From Chara braunii (taxonomy: Eukaryota > Streptophyta > Charophyceae > Charales > Characeae): a stretch of 28,144 bases of DNA. Numbering within the stretch: position 1 is the stretch's first letter; each line of letters begins with the position of its first letter. The stretch is taken from positions 1,019,711 through 1,047,854 of the forward strand of contig BFEA01000272.1 of assembly GCA_003427395.1 (NCBI GenBank). Direction: 5' to 3'. Under the pieces are notes generated by a model. That model made no database searches. It was not told the DNA's origin and saw nothing but the letters and a program-made list of their open reading frames with translations. Positions 20,146 to 28,144 of the stretch are shown piece by piece. The position numbers were made by a program, and so were the translations under genes.

Positions 20146-20693
20146 TGGGCGGTGCTTTTATGTGGGAATCGTCCTTTTATGTTTTTTGTCCCAGCACGAA
20201 TGGTTTACAAATGGGGATACCAACTTCTTGATGACGAACAAGGCCATCTGCTGTATATAGATATGTAATCTGGGATTTCTCTTTTTTTGCAGACAAGAGT
20301 TTTGTCCTGGGTGGTCTTGTCCCGTCGTTTGGCCTGTGAAGGAGGGCCGGTGCTTGCATGTGGGACTTGTCATCTAGGATCTGTTTTCGGTGCTGTTGCT
20401 TGATGCCCCCTGTTTTGGTGTATTTGGCTGTTCCCTTCCTCTTTTCTTTGCCTCTTTGCCCTTTGGCTGTGTGCAAGTGGGTCGATATGACACACGGGGG
20501 TCGGGGCAGCCGCCGCTCAATCTACATCCATGTGGGTGGCCTTGTACAACCTACATCCACGTGGGCGGCCTTGTACGCAAGAGGTTCTGAACAGGGGGAG
20601 TTGTAAGGGAGAAGATAAAAAATGAATTGATATCTTTTTTGTTTCCTTTTGTTTTTTTTTCGCTTTTGCGCTCTGATATTCATGTGACGATAT
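20146..20693. repeat. Repeat unit R, copy 1, ending in (TA)n
   Basis: Shares long matches with 20775-21283: TGTGGGAATCGTC, CCAACTTCTTGATG, CAAGGCCATCTGCTGT, TTTGGCTGTTCCCTTCCTC, GTGGGTCGATATGACACACG, AGAGGTTCTGAACAGGGGGAG and GCTTTTGCGCTCTGATATTC. It closes in GTGACGATATATATA. An internal extra copy of the TACATCCA(T/C)GTGGG(T/C)GGCCTTGTAC word marks a local duplication. No coding potential is evident. Confidence 0.88.
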
Positions 20694-20714
20694 ATATATA
20701 TATATATATATATG
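20690..20714. repeat. (TA)n junction
   Basis: A TA dinucleotide run joins repeat-unit copies 1 and 2. Similar TA runs lie at 21287-21302, 21506-21523, 21840-21853, 21871-21880 and 22254-22263, always at unit edges. Confidence 0.9.
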
Positions 20715-20724
20715 GTCCTCCGGG

Positions 20725-21283
20725 TTCTTTTTGGTATCCTAGTTGGTTGCTTCCCGTTGTTCGGCCTATCAATGGGGGTGGTGCTTTTATGTGGGAATCA
20801 TCATCTAGGATTGTTTTTTATGATGTCCCGGTACGAATTGCTTACGATGACGCCGAATAGGAATACCAACTTCTTGATGTCAAACAAGGCCATCTGCTGT
20901 GTATAGGTATGTATCTGGGACTTTTTTTGATTTCTTTGCAGACAAGAATGTTTTGACATCCTGGTTGGTCTTGTCCCGTCGTTTGGCCTGTGTAGGACTG
21001 GGGCGGTGCTTGCATGTGGGAATTGTCATCTGGGATCTGTTTTGTTGTCCTCTGTTCTGTTTTATTTGGCTGTTCCCTTCCTCTTTTCTTTGCCTCTTTG
21101 CCTTTTGGCTGTGTTCAAGTGGGTCGATATGACACACGGGGGTGGGGGCAGCCGCCGCTCAACCTACATCCATGTGGGCGGCCTTGTACGCAAGAGGTTC
21201 TGAACAGGGGGAGTTATAAGGAAGAAGATAAAAATTCTTTTTCTCTTTTTTTCTTTTTCTTCGCTTTTGCGCTCTGATATTCT
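20725..21283. repeat. Repeat unit R, copy 2, ending in (TA)n
   Basis: Near-colinear with copy 1 from TGTGGGAATCATC (about 20788) to TGATATTCTTGTCACAATATATAT. Its first 50 bases (TTGGTATCCTAGTTGGTTGC) also resemble an inner part of the same unit (about 20300-20340 and 20955-20990), so the unit has internal repetition. Confidence 0.85.
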
Positions 21284-21298
21284 TGTCACAATATATAT

Positions 21299-21384
21299 TA
21301 TATCGTCAATTAGAACTGCCCGGTAAACCATAGGCAGAGAGGGAGAAGAGGACAACAACCGAGGGTGTCCTTTCGGACATCCGT

Positions 21385-21416
<32 letters not shown>

Positions 21417-21512
21417 GGCCCCTGCGCAATGATGACACGCATAAATCGAGAAATGGTCCAAATTATTATAAAAAAAAAAACAAACAAACGAGGGGCTATT
21501 TGACGATATATA
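21299..21512. mobile_element. Small TA-flanked inverted-end element, interrupted by the U6 copy
   Basis: The left end reads TATCGTCAATTAGAACTGCC and the right end, in reverse complement, TATATCGTCAAATAGCCCC, both inside TA runs. Without the U6 insertion the element would be only about 85 bp. A related copy in inverted orientation lies at 21769-21838. The shape resembles short MITEs that sit in (TA)n microsatellites. Confidence 0.5.
21365..21464 (+). ncRNA. U6: U6 spliceosomal snRNA retrocopy (likely pseudogene)
   Basis: About 100 bases match plant U6: a 5' stem (TGTCC/GGACA), AAAATTGGAACGATACAGAG with the ACAGAG box that contacts the 5' splice site, the AGC triad in GATTAGCATGGCCCC, the internal stem-loop TGCGCAATGATGACACGC (one change from the usual AAGGATG), and AAATCGAGAAATGGTCC. 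After CCAAATTATTATA comes a run of 10-11 A instead of the Pol III T-run. ACAA(C/A)CGAGGG directly repeats on both sides (21355-21365 and 21484-21494). There is no upstream TATA box at about -30 and no plant USE. This is the structure of a LINE-mobilised reverse-transcribed copy. The intact body leaves a small chance that it is expressed. Confidence 0.9.
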
Positions 21513-21705
21513 TATATATATATGTCTGGAGTGTATTTTTTGGCTGTGACAGACCTTTCTTTGTTTCGTGGATGTTTTGCTGGCTTGTGATGGGGTGTGA
21601 ACCGACAGTCTGTAGAGTTTTCCATCTGGTGTGGGTGAGTGATAGTCTACTTTGATTTTGGTTAAGGTAGATTATCATTTACAGTGTAATCAGTGAGGGG
21701 ATTCT

Positions 21706-21765
21706 GCAGACTGTTGAGGGTTCAGCCTCCTGATGAGTCGGTGAAACTCCGACGAAACAGTTTGT
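21706..21765 (+). ncRNA. Type III hammerhead ribozyme
   Basis: All parts of a self-cleaving hammerhead are present on the plus strand. Stem III pairs 21706-21714 with 21757-21765 (9 bp, two G-U). The cleavage triplet is GUU, with the expected cut after 21715. Stem I is a 4-bp hairpin (GAGG/CCTC, 21716-21719 and 21726-21729) with a GUUCAG loop. The core CUGAUGA is at 21730-21736. Stem II is GUCGG/CCGAC (21737-21741 and 21749-21753) with a UGAAACU loop, and GAAA is at 21754-21757. UUCA in loop I can pair with UGAA in loop II, in line with the known loop-loop contact of fast hammerheads. Type III hammerheads of this form are known from plant satellite RNAs and retrozymes. Activity is not shown here. 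Confidence 0.85.
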
Positions 21766-21768
21766 CAC

Positions 21769-21838
21769 AGCCCCTCGTTTGTTGTCCTCTTCTCTCTCTC
21801 TGCCTACGGTTTACTGTCGGCAGTTCTATTTGTGACGA
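21769..21838 (-). repeat. Inverted copy of the small TA-flanked element (empty U6 site)
   Basis: Reverse complement reads CGTCACAAATAGAACTGCC, GTAAACCGTAGGCAGAGAG, then GAAGAGGACAACAAACGAGG and GGCT. This aligns over about 65 bases with 21304-21365, with no U6 at the GACAACAAACGAGGGG site. It starts four bases after the hammerhead. Confidence 0.85.
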
Positions 21839-21984
21839 TGTATATATATATATCGTCAAATAGAACTGCATATATATATATGCCCTTTCCTTGGCCCTCT
21901 TCCTCATTCTACACTCCATATTTTCCCTCTTCCATTCTTTGTTTGTCCTCTCTCTGTCTCTTTTCCCTGTGTTTAACACCTTCC

Positions 21985-22262
21985 CCTTCACTCTGCCTCT
22001 CTCACAGCGTGCAAGTGGGCTGTTATGGCATACGGGGATGGGGGCAGCTCGCGCTCAACTTCATCAACNTGGCGAGCCTTGCACGTGAGAGGCACAGTGG
22101 AGGTGGAGTTCAAAGAAGAATGAGAAATTTAATGGTTTCAATCTGCCCTTGCTTTTTCTTTTTGTTTTTGTTTTTATTTTTGCAATGTGCCCATTTTTTG
22201 TTTTTATTCTTTGTTTCGCAAAGTGCACTCTTTTAGTTTGTAGTTATGTGACAATATATATA
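21985..22262. repeat. Repeat unit R, partial copy 3
   Basis: The segment from GCGTGCAAGTGGGCTGTTATG through GGGGATGGGGGCAGC and GAGAGGC to TTATGTGACAATATATATA follows the second half of units 1 and 2 with much divergence. It contains one undetermined base (22069). Pyrimidine-rich sequence precedes it from 21882. Confidence 0.65.
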
Positions 22263-22263
22263 T

Positions 22264-22983
22264 ACATATCAGAGCTGCCCGGTGATCTGAATCCTTATGC
22301 TGTCGTGTAGCATTGTCTTCATTGTTCAGCATTGGAATTGTAATGAAGATTCCCCGACATCGTAGCATGGTATTATGAAGATATCCGGACATTGTGGCGC
22401 AGTATTCCTCTTTTCTCTCTTTTTTTTTCCCGCCCGTCCTCATTGCAAGTTGGAGGCGATATCCAACGTTTTGAGTAGGCCGTATCCATCTTTTTGAGTA
22501 GGGCCATCCTCGTTGTGTGATTGGACAGAAGATTGAAGTTGGTTTAATTGCTCTTTCTTATCTTTGAAAAAGGGTTGGAGGCCCCTTTTCTTCTTTTCTG
22601 AAGCATCTAAGGAATAAGAGTAAGATGGCCCAATGCCCAAGGCTACATTTTGGAAGTAATTATAGCGGAGTAGAGCTTTGACTTTCGATTGGTGATCCAA
22701 ACTCGGGGTAAAGTCCCACTACGGTAGCCGTGGTTCAAACTTGAGTTCGAGTATGCAGCCGCCGTTCCTGCCATCCTCGAAAGGACGACTACAGGAAAAC
22801 TGAATCCCCCACGACTGTCTTCCCCGAACGTATGCACGTGTTGTAAACGAATACAACGCATAGGTTGCTTTCTTTGAATACGATGCACATGCGTTCTTTT
22901 TGAACAGCTGGGATATACACCGCATACGTTCTATTGGGATCATTTCTGAAAACTCGAATACAATGCATATGTGTTAGCGGGAC
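22264..22983. other. No gene recognised
   Basis: The first bases (AGAGCTGCCCGGTGATC) echo the end motif of the small TA-flanked element. GAAGAT(T/A)(T)CC(C/G)GACAT occurs twice near 22345 and 22377. A CGAATACAA(C/T)GCATA word recurs near 22848, 22876 and 22953. No protein or RNA gene is identifiable. Confidence 0.35.
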
Positions 22984-22986
22984 TTA

Positions 22987-23413
22987 GGGCCTCATCCCAC
23001 CCTAATTACGGTAAGTAGAAGTAAAAAAGAAACGAAAAAGAAGGGGCCACAGCATTTGGACCGTGAAAGAAAATTTGTACTCCACCGTCCCGTTATTGCA
23101 GGAGATATTACATGGGTGGCGGCGGTCTTTGTGTGGCTGCGGCCTTTTTTGGACGAACCTGGCCAGGTAACGGGCAAAAAAGATAAGAGAAAGAAAACGT
23201 GAAAACACGCCATCCTTTTGGGAACAGGGTACAGGCCCGTTCCTTTTCCGAAAACGGCAAAACGGAGCTCCCGGAGTTTACTCCACGAACGCCACGTCCT
23301 AAACTGTTTTCACAATCCTCCGTTCACATTGGAGCCCCCGGGGTTCAAGGAAGCCGGTGGGATACCAAGAAAATGGATATTTTACTTACCGTAAGTATGG
23401 TGGGATGAGACCC
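22987..23413. mobile_element. PIF/Harbinger-like MITE, 427 bp, TSD TTA
   Basis: The left end GGGCCTCATCCCACCCTAAT and the reverse complement of the right end GGGTCTCATCCCACCATACT continue together into ACGGTAAGTA, giving TIRs of about 31 bp with few mismatches. TTA flanks both sides (22984-22986 and 23414-23416), the typical 3-bp target. The interior is non-coding, so the element depends on a transposase elsewhere. Confidence 0.88.
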
Positions 23414-23523
23414 TTAGCCATGGAGAAGCATGTTTGTTTGTCAATTTTTCAAAAAGTTATATTCTTCTCTCAGTTTCACCTTTCACTATCTACCTACCAC
23501 CACTCCTAAGCCTATACAGGGGG

Positions 23524-23681
23524 GAGGTCCCACTAGCAAAGGGGATCGGATCGAATGCCTGAATCTGGACGAGTTTATGGAGATGTGCATGAAATCGAGA
23601 TTGAACTGCTTTTCTGCATCTGTGCTTAAAACACATCCAGATTCAGGAGCTCGATCCTATCCTTATTGCTAGTGGGACCTC
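23524..23681. repeat. 158-bp foldback with ~46-bp arms
   Basis: The left arm 23524-23569 (GAGGTCCCACTAGCAA ... CCTGAATCTGGA) pairs with 23636-23681 in reverse with a few mismatches and a small length difference. The arms enclose about 66 bases. No clean target duplication is seen, though GGGG-rich sequence flanks both ends. It may be a short TIR element. Confidence 0.8.
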
Positions 23682-24385
23682 GGCAGGGGAGAGGTAGCTA
23701 TGCTTGCAGGAGAAGTACGATTATCATGGCCTGATTTTTAATCATGGCCTGATTTTTAAATACTGAAAGATGTGGCGCAGATGAATGCAATCTTTTTCTT
23801 TTTTTTTTCCCTGAATGCAATCTTGTCAACGCCACATAGGAGGACCGGCCCCGGGCCTATGGTACACACCACAGCCTTGGCGTACCAGACCCAAGGGAGC
23901 TTTGAAATTTCCGAGTACTTAATCCGGATTTCAGCTATGAAAAAAGTTCAAAAAACTTCCTATGAAAAAACTTGCGAATAAAATCAGGATGCCCCTTTGG
24001 CCGTATATGTTTCCCTGGCCCTAGGAGGGGAGCTACAGGGGCATACTCGAAATTTGGAACAGGTACCGGTAGGGGCATATTGAACACATTTCAGGCCCAA
24101 ACGGTTTTTCGGAATCTTCGATCGTTGTCAGAGGGGCCGACAGGGTATATTTCCCATCAGAGGGGCATGACGCCCCGCAAATAAATTGGGTTGGATCCAC
24201 CCGAGGGTGGGTAGCCTAAACCGTATGTGTTCATATAGTCCGTAGACTATTCCCGTCCTTATCGAGGGAGATGCTAACCTTCTCTCGGCTCAACGAACGC
24301 AAATACATTGCACTTTCAGGGGCATACCGAAAAAAATTCATAAAAAGGAAAGAAAGTGGTGCGGCCCTTGAATAATATTCGCAGT
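23682..24385. other. No gene recognised; short GGGGCATA repeats
   Basis: ATCATGGCCTGATTTTTAA is directly duplicated near 23723-23760. GGGGCATA or GGGGCATG recurs near 24040, 24073, 24162 and 24319, often followed by GAAA or GAACA. No coding frame has a recognisable domain. Confidence 0.4.
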
Positions 24386-24390
24386 ACCAA

Positions 24391-24426
24391 TGGGCTCAAT
24401 TGGTATGCAGACCGAAGTTCGAATCC
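24391..24426 (+). other. tRNA-like Pol III box relic
   Basis: TGGGCTCAATTGG resembles a tRNA A box (D arm), and AGTTCGAATCC a B box (T arm, one mismatch). They are only 12 bases apart instead of about 30-40, and the anticodon arm is missing, so this is not a working tRNA gene. It may be a tRNA-derived SINE head or a deleted tRNA. Confidence 0.4.
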
Positions 24427-24431
24427 AGATG

Positions 24432-24530
24432 CAATCTTTTTTTTTTTTTAATAATGGGAAACAAGGCTCCAATCTATTCGTGGGGAGCAGCACGTGCTGG
24501 GAACCGGGCCCAGCGTCCCATATGGAAATG
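24432..24530 (-). mobile_element. Truncated retroelement 3' end (copy C)
   Basis: The T-run at 24438-24449 is the poly(A) tail of a minus-strand piece containing GTGGGGAGCAGCACGTGCTG and GGGCCCAGCGTCCC. These match the repeat body at 290-335 and 9180-9225. It lies directly beside the tRNA-like box relic. Confidence 0.55.
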
Positions 24531-25315
24531 TACATATGATTTTGAAGATTGAGGTTCCGGGGCCATTACCCGGCTTTGGCTCAGAAAAAATCGAAGCTAC
24601 TTCGGTCCGACAGAATGAAATAATTCGTGGGAATTACCTGTCGCGGTCATGATGACACCTCAAGGTCGCTGTCCACAGAGAAAGGGGAAAAAAAAACAAT
24701 TCCGCCAAAGTGAATGCATATTTGAAGCGCGGCAGGGCTCAGGATTTTGACTGTATCTGGACCATCTTTTCAAATTATTTATAACAACAATGTTGGGTGG
24801 TTGACCGAGGGAGCATCGCCAACCGCCACACCATCTTTCCAACTTACGGGAGATCGAATCGCCGCGACCGGACAATGGGCCTCTTTCCACACCCATTGGA
24901 AATTGCTGTTTTTCAAGGAAGCGTTCGAGCCAGCCCTAATCACGCACCCTTGAAGTCGCTAATTGTTTCCACATCCCCGGGGCCAAGTGTCCGCCCTTGA
25001 AACGGAAGTGCGGCCCAGGCAAATCGACGAAAATCCCAAGGGTGCCTTGGGAGGTCACTTGGGGCGCAAGGGTTTCACCCTTCAAAACGGGTAGTATACG
25101 GACCTTTTTCTTTTTTTCTTTTTTTTTTCCGACCAATCACCACTGTTCGTGGTGTAATGCCGTCAGCACTTCAGTTTCAAGGACGGCCGTCTCAAGGGTT
25201 TCGTCAAGGGGTTGTGGAACAAAAATTGTCTGTCTCAGGGGTTGCATGTTCTTCTAAATTTGATCTACATTCGTTAGCCGGGTGTTAGTTCCTTGGCTTT
25301 TGCATAGTTCTTTTC
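24531..25315. other. No gene recognised
   Basis: Unique-looking mixed sequence with a TC-rich run near 25104-25130. Open frames are short and domain-free. Confidence 0.3.
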
Positions 25316-25324
25316 ATTTTCATT

Positions 25325-25413
25325 ACTATCAAAGGGCGCTCCCTGCTCCGTTAATCCCCTGGATTCCAGGGTAATCAATGCTGTCAGGGGGAGGTTTTTC
25401 TCAGAAAAAAAAA
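25325..25413 (+). mobile_element. Truncated retroelement 3' end (copy D, plus strand)
   Basis: CCGTTAATCCCCTGGATTCC and GTAATCAATGCTGTCAGG are the reverse complement of 9270-9310. The A-run at 25405-25413 would be its tail. The distance from body to tail is shorter than in the 9.1-kb copy, so its middle is missing. Confidence 0.5.
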
Positions 25414-25422
25414 GAGAAGAGT

Positions 25423-25897
25423 GGCTGACCGATTGAATGCATGAGTACGTAAGTTTGTCATCACAACGAGGGGCGGCGAAAGTCATTGATAGGGCAAGGA
25501 TGCTTGCGTTGGCTAATCCAACAAAGGTGTTGAGCATATGAAAGGGTAGCCGCACACCTGGTTTGAGATTGCTTGTTCCTCATGAGAAGTGGTGAGCGCA
25601 GACTCGTCCGAGAGAGAAATCGGGTTTCAGCTCCATGCAACATTGGTAACGAAATCAAAATTGGTTTGAACGATGTGACGTTTACGTTGACTGGATAGCA
25701 TAAACGATTGCGGAGAGGCTGATCAATTGAGTGCATGAGTACGTAAGTTTGCCATCACAACATGGCACGGTGTAAGTCATTGATAGGGGAAGGAATGGAT
25801 GTAAACTACTCGGTACAGATTGCAGAAACGTGAATGACTAAAGGGCAAGGTTGCTTGTGTTGGCTAATCCAACAAAGGTATTGAGCATACGAAAGGG
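25423..25897. repeat. Direct repeat, ~125 and ~180 bp, offset ~294 bp
   Basis: 25423-25548 and 25717-25897 share GCATGAGTACGTAAGTTTG, CATCACAAC, AAGTCATTGATAGGG, then GTTGGCTAATCCAACAAAGG and TTGAGCATA(T/C)GAAAGGG. The second copy carries about 55 extra bases in the middle (around 25788-25845). TTGGCTAATCCAA is itself palindromic. Confidence 0.88.
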
Positions 25898-27142
25898 CGG
25901 TTGTCTACGAAGGGTATAAAACGTAGCACGCCGTCCTGCGATCGGATCGCAACCGAAAAAGAGATCGGACAGCAGGGCGAGAAGGCGAGTACTGTCGGAG
26001 GGGTAAGGAATGAAATGAATGAATTATGTCCCGACAACGCATATGATAATGAGGGGGGTGATTATTGAGCGAGTGGAAAGAGGAGGGATACATGCTTAGG
26101 TACGATTTAAGAACAAGGATTCACACACATGACTGATTGGATCATGGTTAAAGCAACGGGATATAGGTCAATGGTGTATTTGCATCGGGCAAGTGGATAA
26201 AGGCTATGGGCAGGAACGAAGATTTGGAAGGAAGTGATATCCACATTGCCAGAGATTGAACGAGGTAACGAGGGGGGAATGAGTAATCCAACAAGAGAGC
26301 TTTCACTTCCTGATGAGGATGAGAGTGGGTGATTGGAGGTTAAGTCCTGCGCCCCGGGACGAGAGTGGGCGCTGGATAATAACCCTGACTGTTCGTATGA
26401 GTTATCGACCCAAAGCGTTACTTTTTCTTCAGTTGGATGAGAATGGGTGCTAGATTGTAATTTTGATTGAATATGTCGCCTGCCACCATTTGGCCAGGGA
26501 ACAGAGAGTAAAGGATAAGTTGTGCTCTTTCACTTTCTGCGAAAGTATAGTAGGCGCGAGCATTAGGGAATTGGTGCGTCAGGCGGGAAGGAAGACGGGT
26601 TGACGAGGTCACGGTAATCATAAACAAGGGATTACGCTACTTGACCAAGTGGGTTCAGGGCGGATCGGGGGCCGGGTAGCCGGGTGACAGTGCACGTTAG
26701 ACAACATAGACTTTAGAAAATCAAGCTAAGGGAGGGGATCGATGTCGGGTCTGAGTCTCTAACAGAGCCTAAGGAATGTGAGAAAGCGAGGATTAGAAGG
26801 GGTAAGGAAGAAGGAGGGAGAAGATAGGAGGGGCTCACAAGTGTAGGAAGAAGGAGCAAGGGGGAAGACGACAAGAAGCAAAGTGGGCAATAGAGGAGAA
26901 GGGGAAGATAGATGGAATTTGCTGGTTAGTGAATGCTAAGGAAATAGCCTTGGGACAAGAAGAGCTCATGGAAGAAAGGACATAGATCTGGTTATTCCCC
27001 TAGCAGTCACCACCCCCCTCCTCGCGTGCCTATCCGTCTTCTCTCCCCCCAAAAAAACAAAACAAAACAAACAAACAAGTACATATCACAAAGTTTTTTC
27101 GCGGCGGGGTCCTAAATTAATTTTTGGTTTTACGCAACAAAA
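25898..27142. other. Purine-rich stretch without a recognisable gene
   Basis: G/A-rich DNA with recurring GAGAGTGGG(T/C)G words (26325, 26363, 26440) and, near 26760-26960, long GGAAGAAGG-type runs. No gene identified. Confidence 0.4.
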
Positions 27143-27655
27143 ATGCCGCGTATTGTGCATCATCAATGGAGTCACAGAATGAGGGAGTCAACGCTGATGA
27201 TTAGAGGAGCAATGCGTCAAATAGCGGCGAGACAACTTCATACCCCGGTTAGAACGGAGTTGGCAGCAAGACAGAAACTGGGCAGGGAGAACAAGGAAAA
27301 CTCATCTGTGACTCACATGATGGAAGGAGAAATTCTAACGATGGAGGAACAAAAGGAACAGAATGAGCACAAGGGCAACTCAGAACAGGCCATGGAACAT
27401 GATTCCTTGAATCAGGGGCAAAACGAACAGCAGGGAGGGATGATCGTCAATCCTCTGACACAGACAGCCGGGGGGCAGGCCACGAATTATGTTCTGGCAC
27501 CGGGAATCGGATCGGTTTTGACTTTCAGACATCAGAAGATGTCAACGGCATCCCAATACTCGCTGGGAAGTAGAGGGAGTTTGGTGTTTCAGACAGGGTC
27601 CTCGCAAGGAGGATTACAAGATTTGAGAAGAGAAAGGAGAGGGGAAGGTAATTGA
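27143..27655 (+). CDS. Hypothetical 170-aa hydrophilic ORF
   Basis: ATG at 27143 has A at -3 (a favourable context) and follows an A/C-rich leader (27050-27080); the stop is TGA at 27653. The product is basic at the N-terminus (MPRIVHHQWSHRMRES), then Glu/Gln/Asn-rich in the middle (EEQKEQNEHKGNSEQAMEHD), ending in Ser/Gly/Arg-rich sequence. No domain is recognised and it looks disordered. It could be a first exon or a LINE ORF1-type start, but purine-rich composition alone could keep a frame open. Confidence 0.3.
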   Translation: MPRIVHHQWSHRMRESTLMIRGAMRQIAARQLHTPVRTELAARQKLGRENKENSSVTHMMEGEILTMEEQKEQNEHKGNSEQAMEHDSLNQGQNEQQGGMIVNPLTQTAGGQATNYVLAPGIGSVLTFRHQKMSTASQYSLGSRGSLVFQTGSSQGGLQDLRRERRGEGN

Positions 27656-28011
27656 GGACGAAAGGAAGGGAGGACGGAAGAACTGGGGAAAAGGGTGAGG
27701 GGGGTGGAAGATAGGAGTAAGGGGGTTGGAGGTATCATGGGGGAGGAGGGAAGTCAGGGGGAGGGCCAGGGAGGGAGGGAGATTGTTCTTTCGTCACAAC
27801 AGAATCATGAGTTCACTTCCAACCCCGTACCCCAGGAGCGGATTCAACATCAAGGGAGGTCACCCCCACAGGACACGTCGGCACATTGCAGCAGAAAGAC
27901 GGTCCTTCGCCTTGGGTGCAGTGTGTAAAGGGGTTTCTTCAAACCATGGAATTAGAGATTAAGAGGCAGGGAGGACAAACACAACCATTAAAGATCCCTC
28001 TGTGTAATCTC

Positions 28012-28040
28012 CCCACACTCACACACACAGCCACACACAC

Positions 28041-28092
<52 letters not shown>

Positions 28093-28144
28093 GCACGCAC
28101 GGACACACACACGGACGGACGGACCGACGGACGGACCGACGGAC
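28012..28144. repeat. (CA)n then (GGAC)n microsatellite
   Basis: CA repeats give way to CG(C/G)ACG and GGAC repeats up to the window edge. Simple sequence. Confidence 0.95.

Noticed and set aside
20712-21203. Hydrophobic open frames in repeat unit R
   Set aside because: Not consistent between unit copies, and the unit is interrupted by T-runs; no conserved protein.
21728-21768. Alternative reading of the hammerhead as type I with GTC cleavage at 21766
   Set aside because: Stem III would be 3 bp and stem I next to the core would not pair; the type III fold pairs throughout.
21769-21838. Second hammerhead in the inverted arm or elsewhere (CTGATGAG near 26309, CTGACGAAAC near 16362)
   Set aside because: No matching stem II plus GAAA, or no core; only 21706-21765 fits completely.

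Overview
The window looks like gene-poor, repeat-dense nuclear DNA of a green-lineage (streptophyte) eukaryote. Four things support this: a plant-type U6 snRNA copy, a fragment of plant-type mitochondrial DNA (nad9 end, atp1 start), decayed LINE and LTR retrotransposons, and one intact plant-like trehalase. The atp1 start (MNKFAGAELST...) is the form I associate with charophytes and bryophytes, so a Chara-like alga is my best guess. That guess is inference only.

Layout. 1-2880: microsatellite, a truncated retroelement 3' end, a 452-bp inverted-repeat element and low-complexity DNA. 2880-6480: an AT-rich block of degenerate tandem arrays, interrupted by a mitochondrial insertion (about 5379-5668). 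6430-7050: a minus-strand LTR-retrotransposon gag remnant. 7050-9075: nothing firm. 9091-13262: a minus-strand LINE with broken reading frames. 13.3-16.6 kb: short repeats and two MITE-like elements with 3-bp target duplications. 16643-18874: an intronless GH37 trehalase, the only confident protein-coding gene. 18.9-20.1 kb: a foldback structure and several tandem arrays. 20.1-22.26 kb: a repeat cluster whose units are joined by (TA)n. It contains a U6 retrocopy and a complete-looking type III hammerhead ribozyme. 22.26-26 kb: a further MITE, a foldback, retroelement ends and a 290-bp-offset direct repeat. 26-28.1 kb: purine-rich DNA, one unrecognised 170-aa ORF and a terminal (CA)n/(GGAC)n microsatellite.

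The genes do not form a pathway. The window is one host enzyme gene in a landscape of mobile and repetitive DNA. The most notable points are the hammerhead next to a U6 retro-insertion whose empty site survives in an inverted arm, a nuclear mitochondrial insertion with a readable junction, and four non-autonomous TIR elements sharing 5'-GGG ends and 3-bp target duplications. All calls are from reading the sequence; no searches or folding programs were run.
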